Shown: positions 1 through 8,215 of the stretch, one piece after another | Numbering within the stretch: position 1 is the first letter of the stretch | How the letters are laid out: each line of letters opens with the position of its first letter | NCBI GenBank assembly: GCA_037444685.1 | Contig: JBBILX010000003.1 | Location: forward strand, 248,001-312,000 | Direction: 5' to 3' | From: UBA964 sp037444685 | GTDB taxonomy: Bacteria; Pseudomonadota; Gammaproteobacteria; Steroidobacterales; Steroidobacteraceae | DNA: 64,000 bases | The notes under the pieces: model-generated | The model's input: the letters and a program-made list of their open reading frames with translations, nothing else | Databases searched by the model: none | Told to the model about the DNA's origin: nothing | Program-made: the position numbers and the translations under genes

Positions 1-875
1 TGCTCGCGGACACGCCAAAGGACGAATCGCGCGGTCTGCTGGTCGGCATCACGGGGTTCTGCCAGGGGCTCGGCGCCACGCTGGCGGTGCTCGTGCTCGG
101 CCGTGTGCCGCAGCGACTCGCCGCGGACGGCATGGACGCGGTCGCGGCCGGCCGCGTCACGCTCGGCATCGCGGCCGCGCTGTGCCTGCTGACGGCGTTG
201 CTGTGCTGGCTTGGCCTCAAACGCGGCACGCCGAGCCGGGTCGCCGAGCGCGAGCCACTGCGGGCGCTGTTGCGTACGGGCGTCGCAGCGGCCCGCGCCA
301 ATCCGAGGATCTGGTTCGCCTGCATGCTGCAGTTCGTCTCGTTCGCCGATCGCATCGTGCTCGGCACGTTCTTCTCGGCGCGGCTGCAGCAGACCGCGAT
401 TGCGCAGGGTCTGTCGGTCGGCGAGGCCGCATCGCTCGCGACCAGGCCCTACGTGCTCGCCAGCGTCTCGGGGCTCGTGTTCGCGGTCGTATTCGGTCTG
501 CTGCTGGACCGGGTGAACCGTATCATGGCCGGCGTCGTGGCGATGGCGATCGCGGGAATCGGCTACTTCGCCGGCGGACTGGTCGGCGATCCGACCAGCC
601 CCGGCATCATCCCGGTCGCGATCCTGCTCGGGCTCGGGCAGATCTCGGCGATCATCGCCAGTCAGACCGTGCTCGGGCAGGAAGCACCGATCGAGGTGCG
701 CGGCGCAGTGTTCGGGCTGGCGGGCATCTGCGCCTCGCTCGGCATCCTGTTCACGACCTCGTTCGGCGGCTGGCTCTATGACTCGGCCGGCAAGGGCGGA
801 CCTTTCTTCCTGATCGCGGCGGTGAACTTCGCGATCATGGCGTTCGGCGCCTGGCTGCTGCTCAGAAGGCGCTGA
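1..875 (+). CDS. MFS transporter, C-terminal part (5' end outside window)
   Basis: The reading frame is open from base 3, so the gene starts upstream of the window; 290 codons are visible. The protein is very hydrophobic, with about seven predicted membrane segments and a short basic tail ending in LLLRRR. The visible part starts with a cytoplasmic-loop-like stretch (DTPKDESRG) and continues through the second half of a 12-helix major facilitator. A loop with LDRVNR after a helix resembles the conserved MFS loop 2-3 or 8-9 motif. The substrate cannot be inferred. The gene converges on the minus-strand VOC gene, with 13 bases between their stops. Confidence 0.8.
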   Translation, partial: LADTPKDESRGLLVGITGFCQGLGATLAVLVLGRVPQRLAADGMDAVAAGRVTLGIAAALCLLTALLCWLGLKRGTPSRVAEREPLRALLRTGVAAARANPRIWFACMLQFVSFADRIVLGTFFSARLQQTAIAQGLSVGEAASLATRPYVLASVSGLVFAVVFGLLLDRVNRIMAGVVAMAIAGIGYFAGGLVGDPTSPGIIPVAILLGLGQISAIIASQTVLGQEAPIEVRGAVFGLAGICASLGILFTTSFGGWLYDSAGKGGPFFLIAAVNFAIMAFGAWLLLRRR

Positions 876-888
876 GCGAGCCGTCGCT

Positions 889-1608
889 TCACGCCTCCCC
901 GCTGAGCAGCAGCAGGGGCGTGCCCTCGGGCGCGATCAGCAGTGCATTAGCGGCCGGATCGAGCCCCGGCGGCAGTTCGCCGCTCGGCGAGAAGCCGTCG
1001 GCGACGAGCGCCGCGAGCCGCGACTCCATGGCTGGATCGCTGAACACGAGCATCGGCCGGTCCAGCGTGCGCGGCCGGTGCAGCGCGAGCGCCAGTCCAT
1101 CGCCGGTGATTGGGCGATGCGGATAGGGAGTCTCCTCGATCGGATGGGCGACGAAGCCGAGTCGCTCCCAGAACGTGCCCGTCGCCTCGAAGTCGTTGGC
1201 GGGCATGCTGAACTCGAGGAAATAGCCGCAGCGCGCGAGTTCGAGCGGCGAGCGCTCGGAGGGGAAGTAGGTTCGCGCCTCGAGCAAGGTGATCATCTGG
1301 CCGGCCGGATCGCGGAAACCGATCTCGTTGAAGCAGTCATCGCCCGTCTTGTCGAAAGCGAGGTTGATGCCGAGTGCCGTGATGGCCCGGGCATGGCGCG
1401 CGACGCCTGCGCGTACACAGGTGATCGACGGCGAGGGGAAGCGATACTGATGCAGCCCGAGATGGATGCGGCCATCCGTCAGCACGCCATAGGGATGCGG
1501 CCAGGTGTCGCTGGTCCGGCACTGGCTGAAACCGAGCCGTTCGTAGAACTCGACCGACGCGCGGATGTCGTCGGTCGTGATGCTGATCTCGTGGAACTGA
1601 CCGAGCAT
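889..1608 (-). CDS. Two-domain VOC (glyoxalase/bleomycin-resistance) family protein
   Basis: 239 residues. The N-terminal domain starts with FHEISITTDDIRASVEFYERLGF, a typical VOC beta-alpha-beta opening, and a second similar module begins near residue 125 (YFLEFSMPANDFEATGTFWERLGF). Tandem VOC domains form the metal-binding cleft of glyoxalase-like lyases, isomerases and dioxygenases; the reaction here is unknown. The frame is open further upstream, but that stretch is arginine-rich shadow sequence, and the ATG at 1608 fits the start of the fold. It lies 25 bases downstream of the ferrochelatase gene and is probably cotranscribed with it. Confidence 0.8.
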   Translation of the reverse strand: MLGQFHEISITTDDIRASVEFYERLGFSQCRTSDTWPHPYGVLTDGRIHLGLHQYRFPSPSITCVRAGVARHARAITALGINLAFDKTGDDCFNEIGFRDPAGQMITLLEARTYFPSERSPLELARCGYFLEFSMPANDFEATGTFWERLGFVAHPIEETPYPHRPITGDGLALALHRPRTLDRPMLVFSDPAMESRLAALVADGFSPSGELPPGLDPAANALLIAPEGTPLLLLSGEA

Positions 1609-1633
1609 CCGCCGCGGCTCGAGCCCGCCGGGC

Positions 1634-2719
1634 TCAGCCGGCCGGCGAGGAGGAGTCCGGCGCCACGGCCGTACGCGACAGCCACTCGACCTGCACGGCG
1701 GTCCAGCCCTGCACGTGCTGCGCGATGAGGTCCGCAAGCGCGACGGCATGCTCGGGCCGCGCGTTCAGGGCGGGCACGTACTGGAAGTCCGTGCCGCCGG
1801 CCTCGAGGAAGCGCTCGCGGTTCTCCATGTCGATCTCCTCGAGCGTCTCGAGGCAGTCGACCGCGAAACCCGGACAGACGACGGTGACACTACGGATGCC
1901 GCGTGCGGGCATCGCCGCGAGCACATCCTCAGTGTAAGGCTTGAGCCAGAGACCGGGACCGTACCTGGACTGGAACGAGACCGTCCAGCTGCCGTCGGGC
2001 AGGTTCAGCTCGTCGGCGAGCAGGCGCGAGGTCTTCTGGCATTTGCAGAAGTAAGGGTCGCCCTTGCGAAAGTATTTCTCCGGGATGCCGTGATAGGACA
2101 TCAGCAGGTGCTCGGTCTGACCGTGCCGCTGCCAGTGCTCACGGATGCTCGCGGCGAGCGCCGCGATGTAGCCCGGATGCTCGTGATACTCGTTGACGAT
2201 GCGAAGCTCCGGCACCCAGCGCCAGCGACGCAATTCCGCGGTCACCTGATCGAACACCGGCGCCGTCGAGGCGCCCGAATACTGGGCGAACATCGGCAGC
2301 ACGAGGATGCGGCGCGCCCCCGCCGCGCGCAGCCGCTCGAGCGCCGCTGGGACGGTCGGATTGGCATACAGCATGCCGTACTCGACCACGGTCGGCGCGA
2401 TCACGCGCTGGGCGAGTTCCTCGGTCAGCCGGTCGCGCAGCTGCGCAGTGTGCAGCAGCAGCGGCGAGCCCTGCCCGGTCCAAATGCGGCGGTACTTCCG
2501 GGCGCTGCGGAACGGCCGCGTGCGCAGAATCAGACCGTGCAGCAGAGGCAGCCACAGGGCGCGCGGCAATTCGACGACGCGCGGGTCGCCGAGCAGCCTC
2601 GCGAGGAAGCGGCGAACGTCGCCGGTGCGCGGCGAATTGGGGGTGCCCGAGTTGACGAGCAGGATCCCGAGCCGCTCGGTCGACTCGTGATCGAATTCCC
2701 TGACACCCTTGTAGCGCAT
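1634..2719 (-). CDS. hemH: Ferrochelatase (protoheme ferro-lyase)
   Basis: 361 residues. It inserts ferrous iron into protoporphyrin IX, the last step of protoheme synthesis, at the inner face of the cytoplasmic membrane. The sequence opens with GILLVNSGTPNSP, carries the family block SYHGIPEKYFRKGDPY with the catalytic His, and has the signature region SFQSRYGPGLWLKPYTEDVL and the acidic patch CLETLEEIDMENRERF. Length is normal for bacterial HemH. The ATG at 2719 begins a plausible N-terminus; an open extension upstream is low-complexity and was not used. It sits in a minus-strand run between an MFS exporter and a VOC gene, with no other heme genes nearby. Confidence 0.95.
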   Translation of the reverse strand: MRYKGVREFDHESTERLGILLVNSGTPNSPRTGDVRRFLARLLGDPRVVELPRALWLPLLHGLILRTRPFRSARKYRRIWTGQGSPLLLHTAQLRDRLTEELAQRVIAPTVVEYGMLYANPTVPAALERLRAAGARRILVLPMFAQYSGASTAPVFDQVTAELRRWRWVPELRIVNEYHEHPGYIAALAASIREHWQRHGQTEHLLMSYHGIPEKYFRKGDPYFCKCQKTSRLLADELNLPDGSWTVSFQSRYGPGLWLKPYTEDVLAAMPARGIRSVTVVCPGFAVDCLETLEEIDMENRERFLEAGGTDFQYVPALNARPEHAVALADLIAQHVQGWTAVQVEWLSRTAVAPDSSSPAG

Positions 2720-2793
2720 GCGCGAACGATACCGGAGCCGCGCGGCCCTGACCATCGGCCTTCGCGTCGTTCGACGGCGACGCTCGCGTGGAT

Positions 2794-4002
2794 TCAATAC
2801 CTTGCGTGGTCGACTTTGCGTAAAGTACCTAGCGAGAGCAGCGACATCGCCGCGCAGAAGCCGAGCACGGGCAGCGGACTGCCGGTCGGCGCGAAACCCA
2901 TCGCCTGCACGGAGACCGCCGTCACAGCCTGCTGCGAGAAGCCGATCAGGCTGGAAGCGACTCCGGCGTTGGCAGGCGAGAGCTGGACCGCCGTCGCCAT
3001 GATATGCGGCAGCGCGAGCCCCTGACCGACCGCGAGCGGCACCATCGGCAGGAACCAGAAGGCCGGATGGGTGAAGCCCGCGACGACGAGCAGGAGCGCG
3101 GCCAGCGCCGCGCCGGCCTGCAGCAGCGAGCCGAGGCGCGCGAGACGCGCCATGTTCAGCGCGCTGCCGCGCCGCGATACGTAGAGGTTCCCGGCAAAAT
3201 AACCCGCCGAGATCAGCAGGCACCACAAGCCGAACTCGGTCGCAGGCCGGCCAAGCATCTCGCTCATGACGTACGGCGCGATCGAGATGAACACGATGTA
3301 GACGGCGTAGATCACGCTCGAGTCGAGCGCGCAGGCGAAGAAGGTCCGGTTGCGCAGCACATCGACCGAGGCGCGCGCGAGCGCCGACAGTGACGCCGCG
3401 CCGGCAAGGCCGGGGCGGGTCTCGGGCAACGCGCGCCAGCACGCGATCAGGATCGGCAGACCGCTCGCGAGCAGGATCAGGAACACCGACTGCCAGCCCG
3501 CGTACTCGGCACCGAGGCCACCGAGATACGGCGAGACCGTCGTCCCGATCATCATGAACAGCGTCAGGTTGGCCAGCGCCTGAGCCAGCCGCCAGTCGCG
3601 GTACAGGTCGCTGACGATCGCGCGGGCGACGACCAGCCCCATCGACGCGCCGAGCGCCTGGATCACGCGGCCGGCGACCAGCGCCGTCAGCGTCGGTGCG
3701 ACGGCGCAGAGCAGCGTGCCGAGCACGAACACCAGCAGGCCGCCGAGGATCGCCGGTCGCCGGCCATGACGATCCGAGAGCGGACCGCCAAGCAGGATAC
3801 CGACCGCAAAGGCGATCAGCGAGGAGCTGATGACCGTCTGGGTGGCGGCGGTCGAGACGCCGAAATCGGCGCGGATCACTGGCAGCGCGGGAAGCACCAG
3901 CAGGTTCGAGACGGGCCCGAGGGCACTGCAGCCGGCAAGCAGCAGCAGCAAGGTCCGCGCCTCGCTCGCGGCCGGCGCTCCGCGCGAACTGGCGTCGCTC
4001 AC
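2794..4002 (-). CDS. Bcr/CflA-type MFS drug exporter
   Basis: About 402 residues with 12 hydrophobic segments. Features seen are LPALPVIRADFGVS after the first helix, the MFS motif A (GPLSDRHGRRPAILGG), and RVIQALGASMGLVVARAIVSD, which is characteristic of the Bcr/CflA drug:H+ antiporter family (motif C region). Bcr/CflA pumps export small drugs and dipeptides; the substrate here is not predictable. The start is uncertain: GTG at 4002 gives a normal N-terminus just after the upstream stop, while a TTG at 4023 would overlap the dehydrogenase gene by 11 bases. It is probably translated from the same message as the upstream aldehyde dehydrogenase. Confidence 0.85.
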   Translation of the reverse strand: MSDASSRGAPAASEARTLLLLLAGCSALGPVSNLLVLPALPVIRADFGVSTAATQTVISSSLIAFAVGILLGGPLSDRHGRRPAILGGLLVFVLGTLLCAVAPTLTALVAGRVIQALGASMGLVVARAIVSDLYRDWRLAQALANLTLFMMIGTTVSPYLGGLGAEYAGWQSVFLILLASGLPILIACWRALPETRPGLAGAASLSALARASVDVLRNRTFFACALDSSVIYAVYIVFISIAPYVMSEMLGRPATEFGLWCLLISAGYFAGNLYVSRRGSALNMARLARLGSLLQAGAALAALLLVVAGFTHPAFWFLPMVPLAVGQGLALPHIMATAVQLSPANAGVASSLIGFSQQAVTAVSVQAMGFAPTGSPLPVLGFCAAMSLLSLGTLRKVDHARY

Positions 4003-4012
4003 GTGCGGGCGC

Positions 4013-5479
4013 TCACGCGCCAAGACCGCCGACGCAGACGTACTTGATCTCGGTGTAGTCGAGCAGACCCTGGCGTCCGCCTTCGCGTCCGATGCCCGAT
4101 TCCTTCATGCCGCCAAAGGGTGCGACCTCGGTTGAGATCAGCCCCGTGTTGACACCGACCAGGCCGTACTCGAGCGCTTCCTGGACGCGCCACGAGCGCG
4201 CCAGATCGCGCGTGTAGAAGTAGGCGGCGAGCCCGAACTCCGTGTCATTCGCCATGCGGATCGCCTCCGCTTCGGTCTCGAAGCGGAACAGCGGCGCAAC
4301 CGGACCGAAGGTCTCCTCGTGAGCGATGCGCATCTGCGGCGTCACGCCGGTGATCACGGTCGGCTCGAAGAACTGGCCGCCGAGCGCATGCCGCTTGCCG
4401 CCCAGCGCGACACGCGCGCCTTTGGCGACGGCGTCGGCAATGTGCGCCTCGACCTTGGCGACGGCCTGGCTGTCGATCAGCGGTCCCTGATCGGTCGGAC
4501 CCTCGAGCCCGGGGCCGACGCGGAGCTTCGCGACCGCCTCGACGAGCTTCACCGCAAACGCGTCGTAGATGCCTGCCTGCACGTAGAGCCGGTTCGCGCA
4601 GACACAGGTCTGACCGGTGTTGCGGTACTTGCTGGCGATGGCGCCCTGCACTGCGGCGTCGAGATCGGCGTCATCGAAAACGATGAACGGCGCATTGCCG
4701 CCGAGCTCGAGCGAGAGCTTCTTGACCGTGCCCGCGCACTGCGCCATGACCTTCTTGCCGACGGCCGTGGAACCCGTGAAGCTGAGCTTGCGCACGCGCG
4801 GGTTCGAGGTCAGTTCGCCGCCAATCGCCTCGGCCTCGCCGGTCACGACATTGAACACGCCGGCCGGCACACCGGCACGCACGCCGAGTTCGGCGAGCGC
4901 CAGCGCCGAGAACGGCGTCTGCGGCGCTGGCTTGACGACGAAGGTGCAGCCGGCGGCGAGGGCCGCGCCGGCCTTGCGTGTGATCATCGCGGCGGGGAAG
5001 TTCCACGGTGTGATCGCCGCGGCCACGCCGACTGGCTGGCGCAGCGCGATCAGCCGCCGGTCGGGCGCGAACGTCGGGATCACCTCGCCATAGAGGCGCC
5101 GGCCCTCTTCGGCGAACCACTCGAAGAAGGCCGCGGCGTACGCGACTTCGCCGCGCGCCTCGGCCAGCGGCTTGCCCTGCTCGGCGGTCATCAGCGTCGC
5201 GAGGTCGTCGACGTGGGTGTGCATCAGCTCCGCCCAGCGGCGCAGAGTCACGCCGCGTTCCTTGGCGGGCTTCGCGGCCCATGCGGGCAGTGCCGCGGCC
5301 GCCGCATCGATCGCGCGACGCGTCTCGGCTGCGCCCATCACCGGGACGGCGCCGAGCGCCGCGCCATTGGCGGGATTGCGGATCTCGACCACCGCGCCGG
5401 AGTCGGCGAGCGTCCACACGCCGCCGATCAGGGCCTGCTGCCGCAGCAGCGTCGCGTCGCGCAGCTGCACGGCGGTCAT
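4013..5479 (-). CDS. gabD: NAD(P)-dependent succinate-semialdehyde dehydrogenase-like aldehyde dehydrogenase
   Basis: 488 residues, the usual length for GabD. It would oxidise an aldehyde to the acid with NAD(P)+. Seen in order: cofactor-domain motif ITPWNFPAAMITRKAGAALAAG, SFTGSTAVGKK, the general-base Glu in LELGGNAPFIVFDDADLD, the catalytic Cys in NTGQTCVCANR, and the C-terminal APFGGMKESGIGREGG. These match the GabD/SSADH branch better than betaine-aldehyde or phenylacetaldehyde branches. Its ATG overlaps the stop of the upstream dienelactone hydrolase by 4 bases (ATGA), indicating translational coupling. The true substrate may be another short semialdehyde. Confidence 0.85.
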   Translation of the reverse strand: MTAVQLRDATLLRQQALIGGVWTLADSGAVVEIRNPANGAALGAVPVMGAAETRRAIDAAAAALPAWAAKPAKERGVTLRRWAELMHTHVDDLATLMTAEQGKPLAEARGEVAYAAAFFEWFAEEGRRLYGEVIPTFAPDRRLIALRQPVGVAAAITPWNFPAAMITRKAGAALAAGCTFVVKPAPQTPFSALALAELGVRAGVPAGVFNVVTGEAEAIGGELTSNPRVRKLSFTGSTAVGKKVMAQCAGTVKKLSLELGGNAPFIVFDDADLDAAVQGAIASKYRNTGQTCVCANRLYVQAGIYDAFAVKLVEAVAKLRVGPGLEGPTDQGPLIDSQAVAKVEAHIADAVAKGARVALGGKRHALGGQFFEPTVITGVTPQMRIAHEETFGPVAPLFRFETEAEAIRMANDTEFGLAAYFYTRDLARSWRVQEALEYGLVGVNTGLISTEVAPFGGMKESGIGREGGRQGLLDYTEIKYVCVGGLGA

Positions 5480-6159
5480 CCGACGTGCTCGGCGAAGAAG
5501 TCGAGCGTTCGCTGCAGGGCGAGCCGGGCACTCGGTTCGTCGTAATCGGCGCGCTCGCTGCAGTTGAAGCCGTGACCGGCCGGGTAGAGGTGAAAGATCC
5601 CGGCGGGATGCGCGGCGCGCACCTTCTCGACGTCCTCGAGCGGAATGTGGCCGTCCTTCTCGCCGTAGTGATAGAGCACGGGCTTGTCCGGAATCCTGTC
5701 GAGATTGCGCGCGATCGGTCCGCCGTAATAGGCGACCGCGCAGGCGACCGGCAGCTCGCAGGCGGCGAGGTATGCGACGTAGCCGCCCCAGCAATAGCCG
5801 ACGATGCCGACGCGTCCGGCATGCCGGACGGCCGCGAGCGCGGCCGAGACGTCGGCCAGGATGTGCTCGCGCTTCATCTGCAGCATGTAGCCGATGCCTT
5901 CCTGCATCGCTTCCTGGGTGTAGCCGAGCTCGATGCCGCGCCGGATTCGATCGAACATCGCCGGCGCGATCGCGACGTAGCCGCGCGCGGCATAGTCGTC
6001 GGTGACCGCGCGGATATGCCGGTTCACGCCGAAGATCTCCTGCACGACGATCACGGCGCCGCGCGGTTTGCCCGGCGGCGCTGCGAGCCAGGCCTGAAAC
6101 TCGTGGCCGTCACGGGCCATCAGCGTGGTGAACTCGCCCATCGGCGCGACTCCGTTCAT
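5476..6159 (-). CDS. Dienelactone hydrolase family protein
   Basis: 227 residues, standard DLH size. The alpha/beta hydrolase carries the Cys nucleophile in GYCWGG (Cys123, the same number as in the classical enzyme), the conserved Glu in QEIFGVN, an Asp in GEKDGHIP and the catalytic His in AGHGFNC. DLH enzymes open cyclic dienelactones in chlorocatechol breakdown, but many relatives act on other esters or thioesters. Its last codons overlap the start of the gabD-like gene, so hydrolase and dehydrogenase probably work in one pathway. There is a 100-base gap to the thiolase gene upstream. Confidence 0.85.
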   Translation of the reverse strand: MNGVAPMGEFTTLMARDGHEFQAWLAAPPGKPRGAVIVVQEIFGVNRHIRAVTDDYAARGYVAIAPAMFDRIRRGIELGYTQEAMQEGIGYMLQMKREHILADVSAALAAVRHAGRVGIVGYCWGGYVAYLAACELPVACAVAYYGGPIARNLDRIPDKPVLYHYGEKDGHIPLEDVEKVRAAHPAGIFHLYPAGHGFNCSERADYDEPSARLALQRTLDFFAEHVG

Positions 6160-6259
6160 CGGCTCGGGGAAGGGCGCGCAGGATAACGCGAGCGGCGCGC
6201 GTGGCCCAAGGGGGTCGTGGACGCCGGCGGCGCCGCGCGCGGCGAGTAGCGTGCTGCCG

Positions 6260-7552
6260 TCAGGCGCGCTCGACGATGGCCGTCACACCCATCCCGCCCG
6301 CCGTGCAGACCGAGATCAGGCCGCGACGGGCACCGGGATCCTCGGCCAGCAGTTTCGCGAGCGTCGCGACGATCCGGGCACCCGTCGCGGCGAATGGATG
6401 GCCGATCGCGACGCTGCCGCCCTTGACGTTGAGCCGGGCGCGGTCGATCACGCCGAGCGGAGCATCGAGCCCGAGCCGCTCGCGGCAGAACCCGGCAGAT
6501 TCCCACGCGCGCAGCGTGCAGAGCACCTGCGCCGCAAAGGCCTCGTGGATCTCGTAGTAGTCGAAGTCCTGCAGCGTGAGGTCCGCGTCGCGCAGCATCG
6601 CCGGCACCGCGTAGGCCGGTGCCATCAGCAACCCCTCCCGGCCGCCCGCGAAGTCGACCGCCCAGCTCTTGCCGTAGCGCAGCCAGGCGAGGATCGGTAG
6701 TCCGCGCGCGCGTGCCCAGTCCTCGGCGGCGAGCAGCACGGCGGAGGCGCCGTCCGTCAGCGGCGTGCTGTTGCCCGCGGTCAGCGTGCCGGCACCCGAG
6801 GTGTCGAAGGTCGGCCGCAGCCTGGCGAGTTTGTCGAGCGAGGTGTCGCTGCGCACGTTGTTGTCGGTGGCGAGGCCCTGGAAGGGCACCACGAGATCGG
6901 CGAAAAAGCCTGACTGCCAGGCCGCGGCGGCGCGCTGGTGGCTCTCCAGCGCGAGCTGGTCCTGCTCGGTGCGCCCGATTTGCCAGGTCTTGGCCATCAG
7001 CTCGCAACTTTGACCCATCGACAACCCGGTGCGCGGCTCGACGACTCCCGGCAGCACGGGTTTGAAGTGCCTCGGGCGCAGGCCGAGGAAAGGACGGATC
7101 CGCTGCCATACGCTGCGGCCGCGATAGGCGCGCAGCAGCAGCTGCTGGTAAGAGCGCGGATAGACGACGGGCGGATCGCTGATCGAGTCGACGCCGCCGG
7201 CGATGCCGGCGTCGATCTGCCCGAGCGCGATCTTGTTGGCGACGCCGATCGCCGCCTCGAGGCTCGTGCCGCAGGCCATCTGCAGGTCGATGCCCGGGGT
7301 CTGCGGATCGAGGCCCGAGGACAGTACGCATTCGCGCACGAGGTTGAAGTCCTTCGAATGCTTCAGCACGGCTCCGGCGACGACTTCACCGAGCCGGACG
7401 CCGCGCAGCGCGAAGCGGTCGACGACGCCGCGCAGCGCGGCGGTCAGCATCTCCTCGTTGCCGACCTCGGCGTAGGCTCCGTAGGCGCGGGCGAATGGGA
7501 TGCGCGAGCCGCCAACGATGGCGACACGACGAGGCTGTGATCCGACGAGCAT
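6260..7552 (-). CDS. Acetyl-CoA C-acyltransferase (thiolase, FadI-like)
   Basis: 430 residues. It cleaves 3-ketoacyl-CoA with CoA, or condenses acetyl-CoA. The nucleophilic Cys lies in LQMACGTSLEA (near residue 95), the GGVDSISDPP block is typical of the FadI/trifunctional-beta branch, and the catalytic histidines are in EIHEAFAAQV and GGSVAIGHPFAATGAR. The second Cys is in CTAGGMGV at the C-terminus. The ATG at 7552 was chosen because MLVGSQPRRVAIVGGSRIPFA is the normal thiolase N-terminus; the frame continues upstream without homology. No fadJ partner is adjacent, unlike classical fadIJ operons. It is divergent from the MATE remnant. Confidence 0.9.
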   Translation of the reverse strand: MLVGSQPRRVAIVGGSRIPFARAYGAYAEVGNEEMLTAALRGVVDRFALRGVRLGEVVAGAVLKHSKDFNLVRECVLSSGLDPQTPGIDLQMACGTSLEAAIGVANKIALGQIDAGIAGGVDSISDPPVVYPRSYQQLLLRAYRGRSVWQRIRPFLGLRPRHFKPVLPGVVEPRTGLSMGQSCELMAKTWQIGRTEQDQLALESHQRAAAAWQSGFFADLVVPFQGLATDNNVRSDTSLDKLARLRPTFDTSGAGTLTAGNSTPLTDGASAVLLAAEDWARARGLPILAWLRYGKSWAVDFAGGREGLLMAPAYAVPAMLRDADLTLQDFDYYEIHEAFAAQVLCTLRAWESAGFCRERLGLDAPLGVIDRARLNVKGGSVAIGHPFAATGARIVATLAKLLAEDPGARRGLISVCTAGGMGVTAIVERA

Positions 7553-7644
7553 GCAGGTATCCCCCGGGCTGGCTGAGCGGTCGAGCGGCGGACCGCAGCG
7601 ACAGTGGCCTGTAGAATGCCACGCCCCGCCGAGGCCGGCCACGC

Positions 7645-8215
7645 ATGTCCGATCATCCGCAACACGCCAAGAGGAACCTGCGTCTGTCGTGGCCGCTGAT
7701 CGTCAGCAATCTCTCGACCGCGGGGATGATGACCGCCGACACGCTGATGGCCGGGCACCTCGGCGCCGAGGCGCTCGCTGCGGTCGCAGTCGGCAGCAAC
7801 TACGTCTCGATCTTCTACCTTGGCGGTCTCGGCTTGCTGATGGCGCTCTCACCCACGGTCGCGCATGTCTACGGTGCGGGACGCAGTAGCGAGGTGGGCA
7901 CGTATGTCCGGCAGGGACTCTGGCTGGCCACCGCGGTTGCCGCACTCGTCACGCTCGGTCTGGTGCTCGCGCACCCTGTGCTGCGCGCAATCGGTACACC
8001 TCCGCAGGTCGCCGACGTCGCCGCGCGCTACGCCCACGCGGTCGCCTTCGGCATGCCGGCGATGTTCGGTTTCCTCGCGCTGCGCTTCGCCACCGAGGGG
8101 CTCGGCTGGACGCGCCGCCGGGGTCTGGACCGGCCTCATCTTCGGCCTGTTCGCCTGCGCGCTGCTGCTTTCAGTACGCTACCACCGGATCACCCGCGAC
8201 GGAGCCGCCGCATGA
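7645..8215 (+). pseudogene. MATE efflux pump with internal deletion and frameshift
   Basis: The first ~155 codons encode a clear MATE N-terminus (LSWPLIVSNLSTAGMMTADTLMAGHLG, then TPTVAH-like and GIGTPPQVADVAARYAHAV regions) through about helix 5, ending at EGLGWTR. At about 8116-8122 the homology jumps to another frame that encodes only the last MATE helix (GVWTGLIFGLFACALLLSVRY) and stops at 8215. MATE pumps are normally about 450-460 residues, so roughly 260 central residues are missing. The remnant cannot form a pump. Its N-terminal frame happens to stay open into the DUF885 gene, giving an artificial 810-codon frame. Either a true deletion or an assembly collapse could explain it. Confidence 0.75.
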
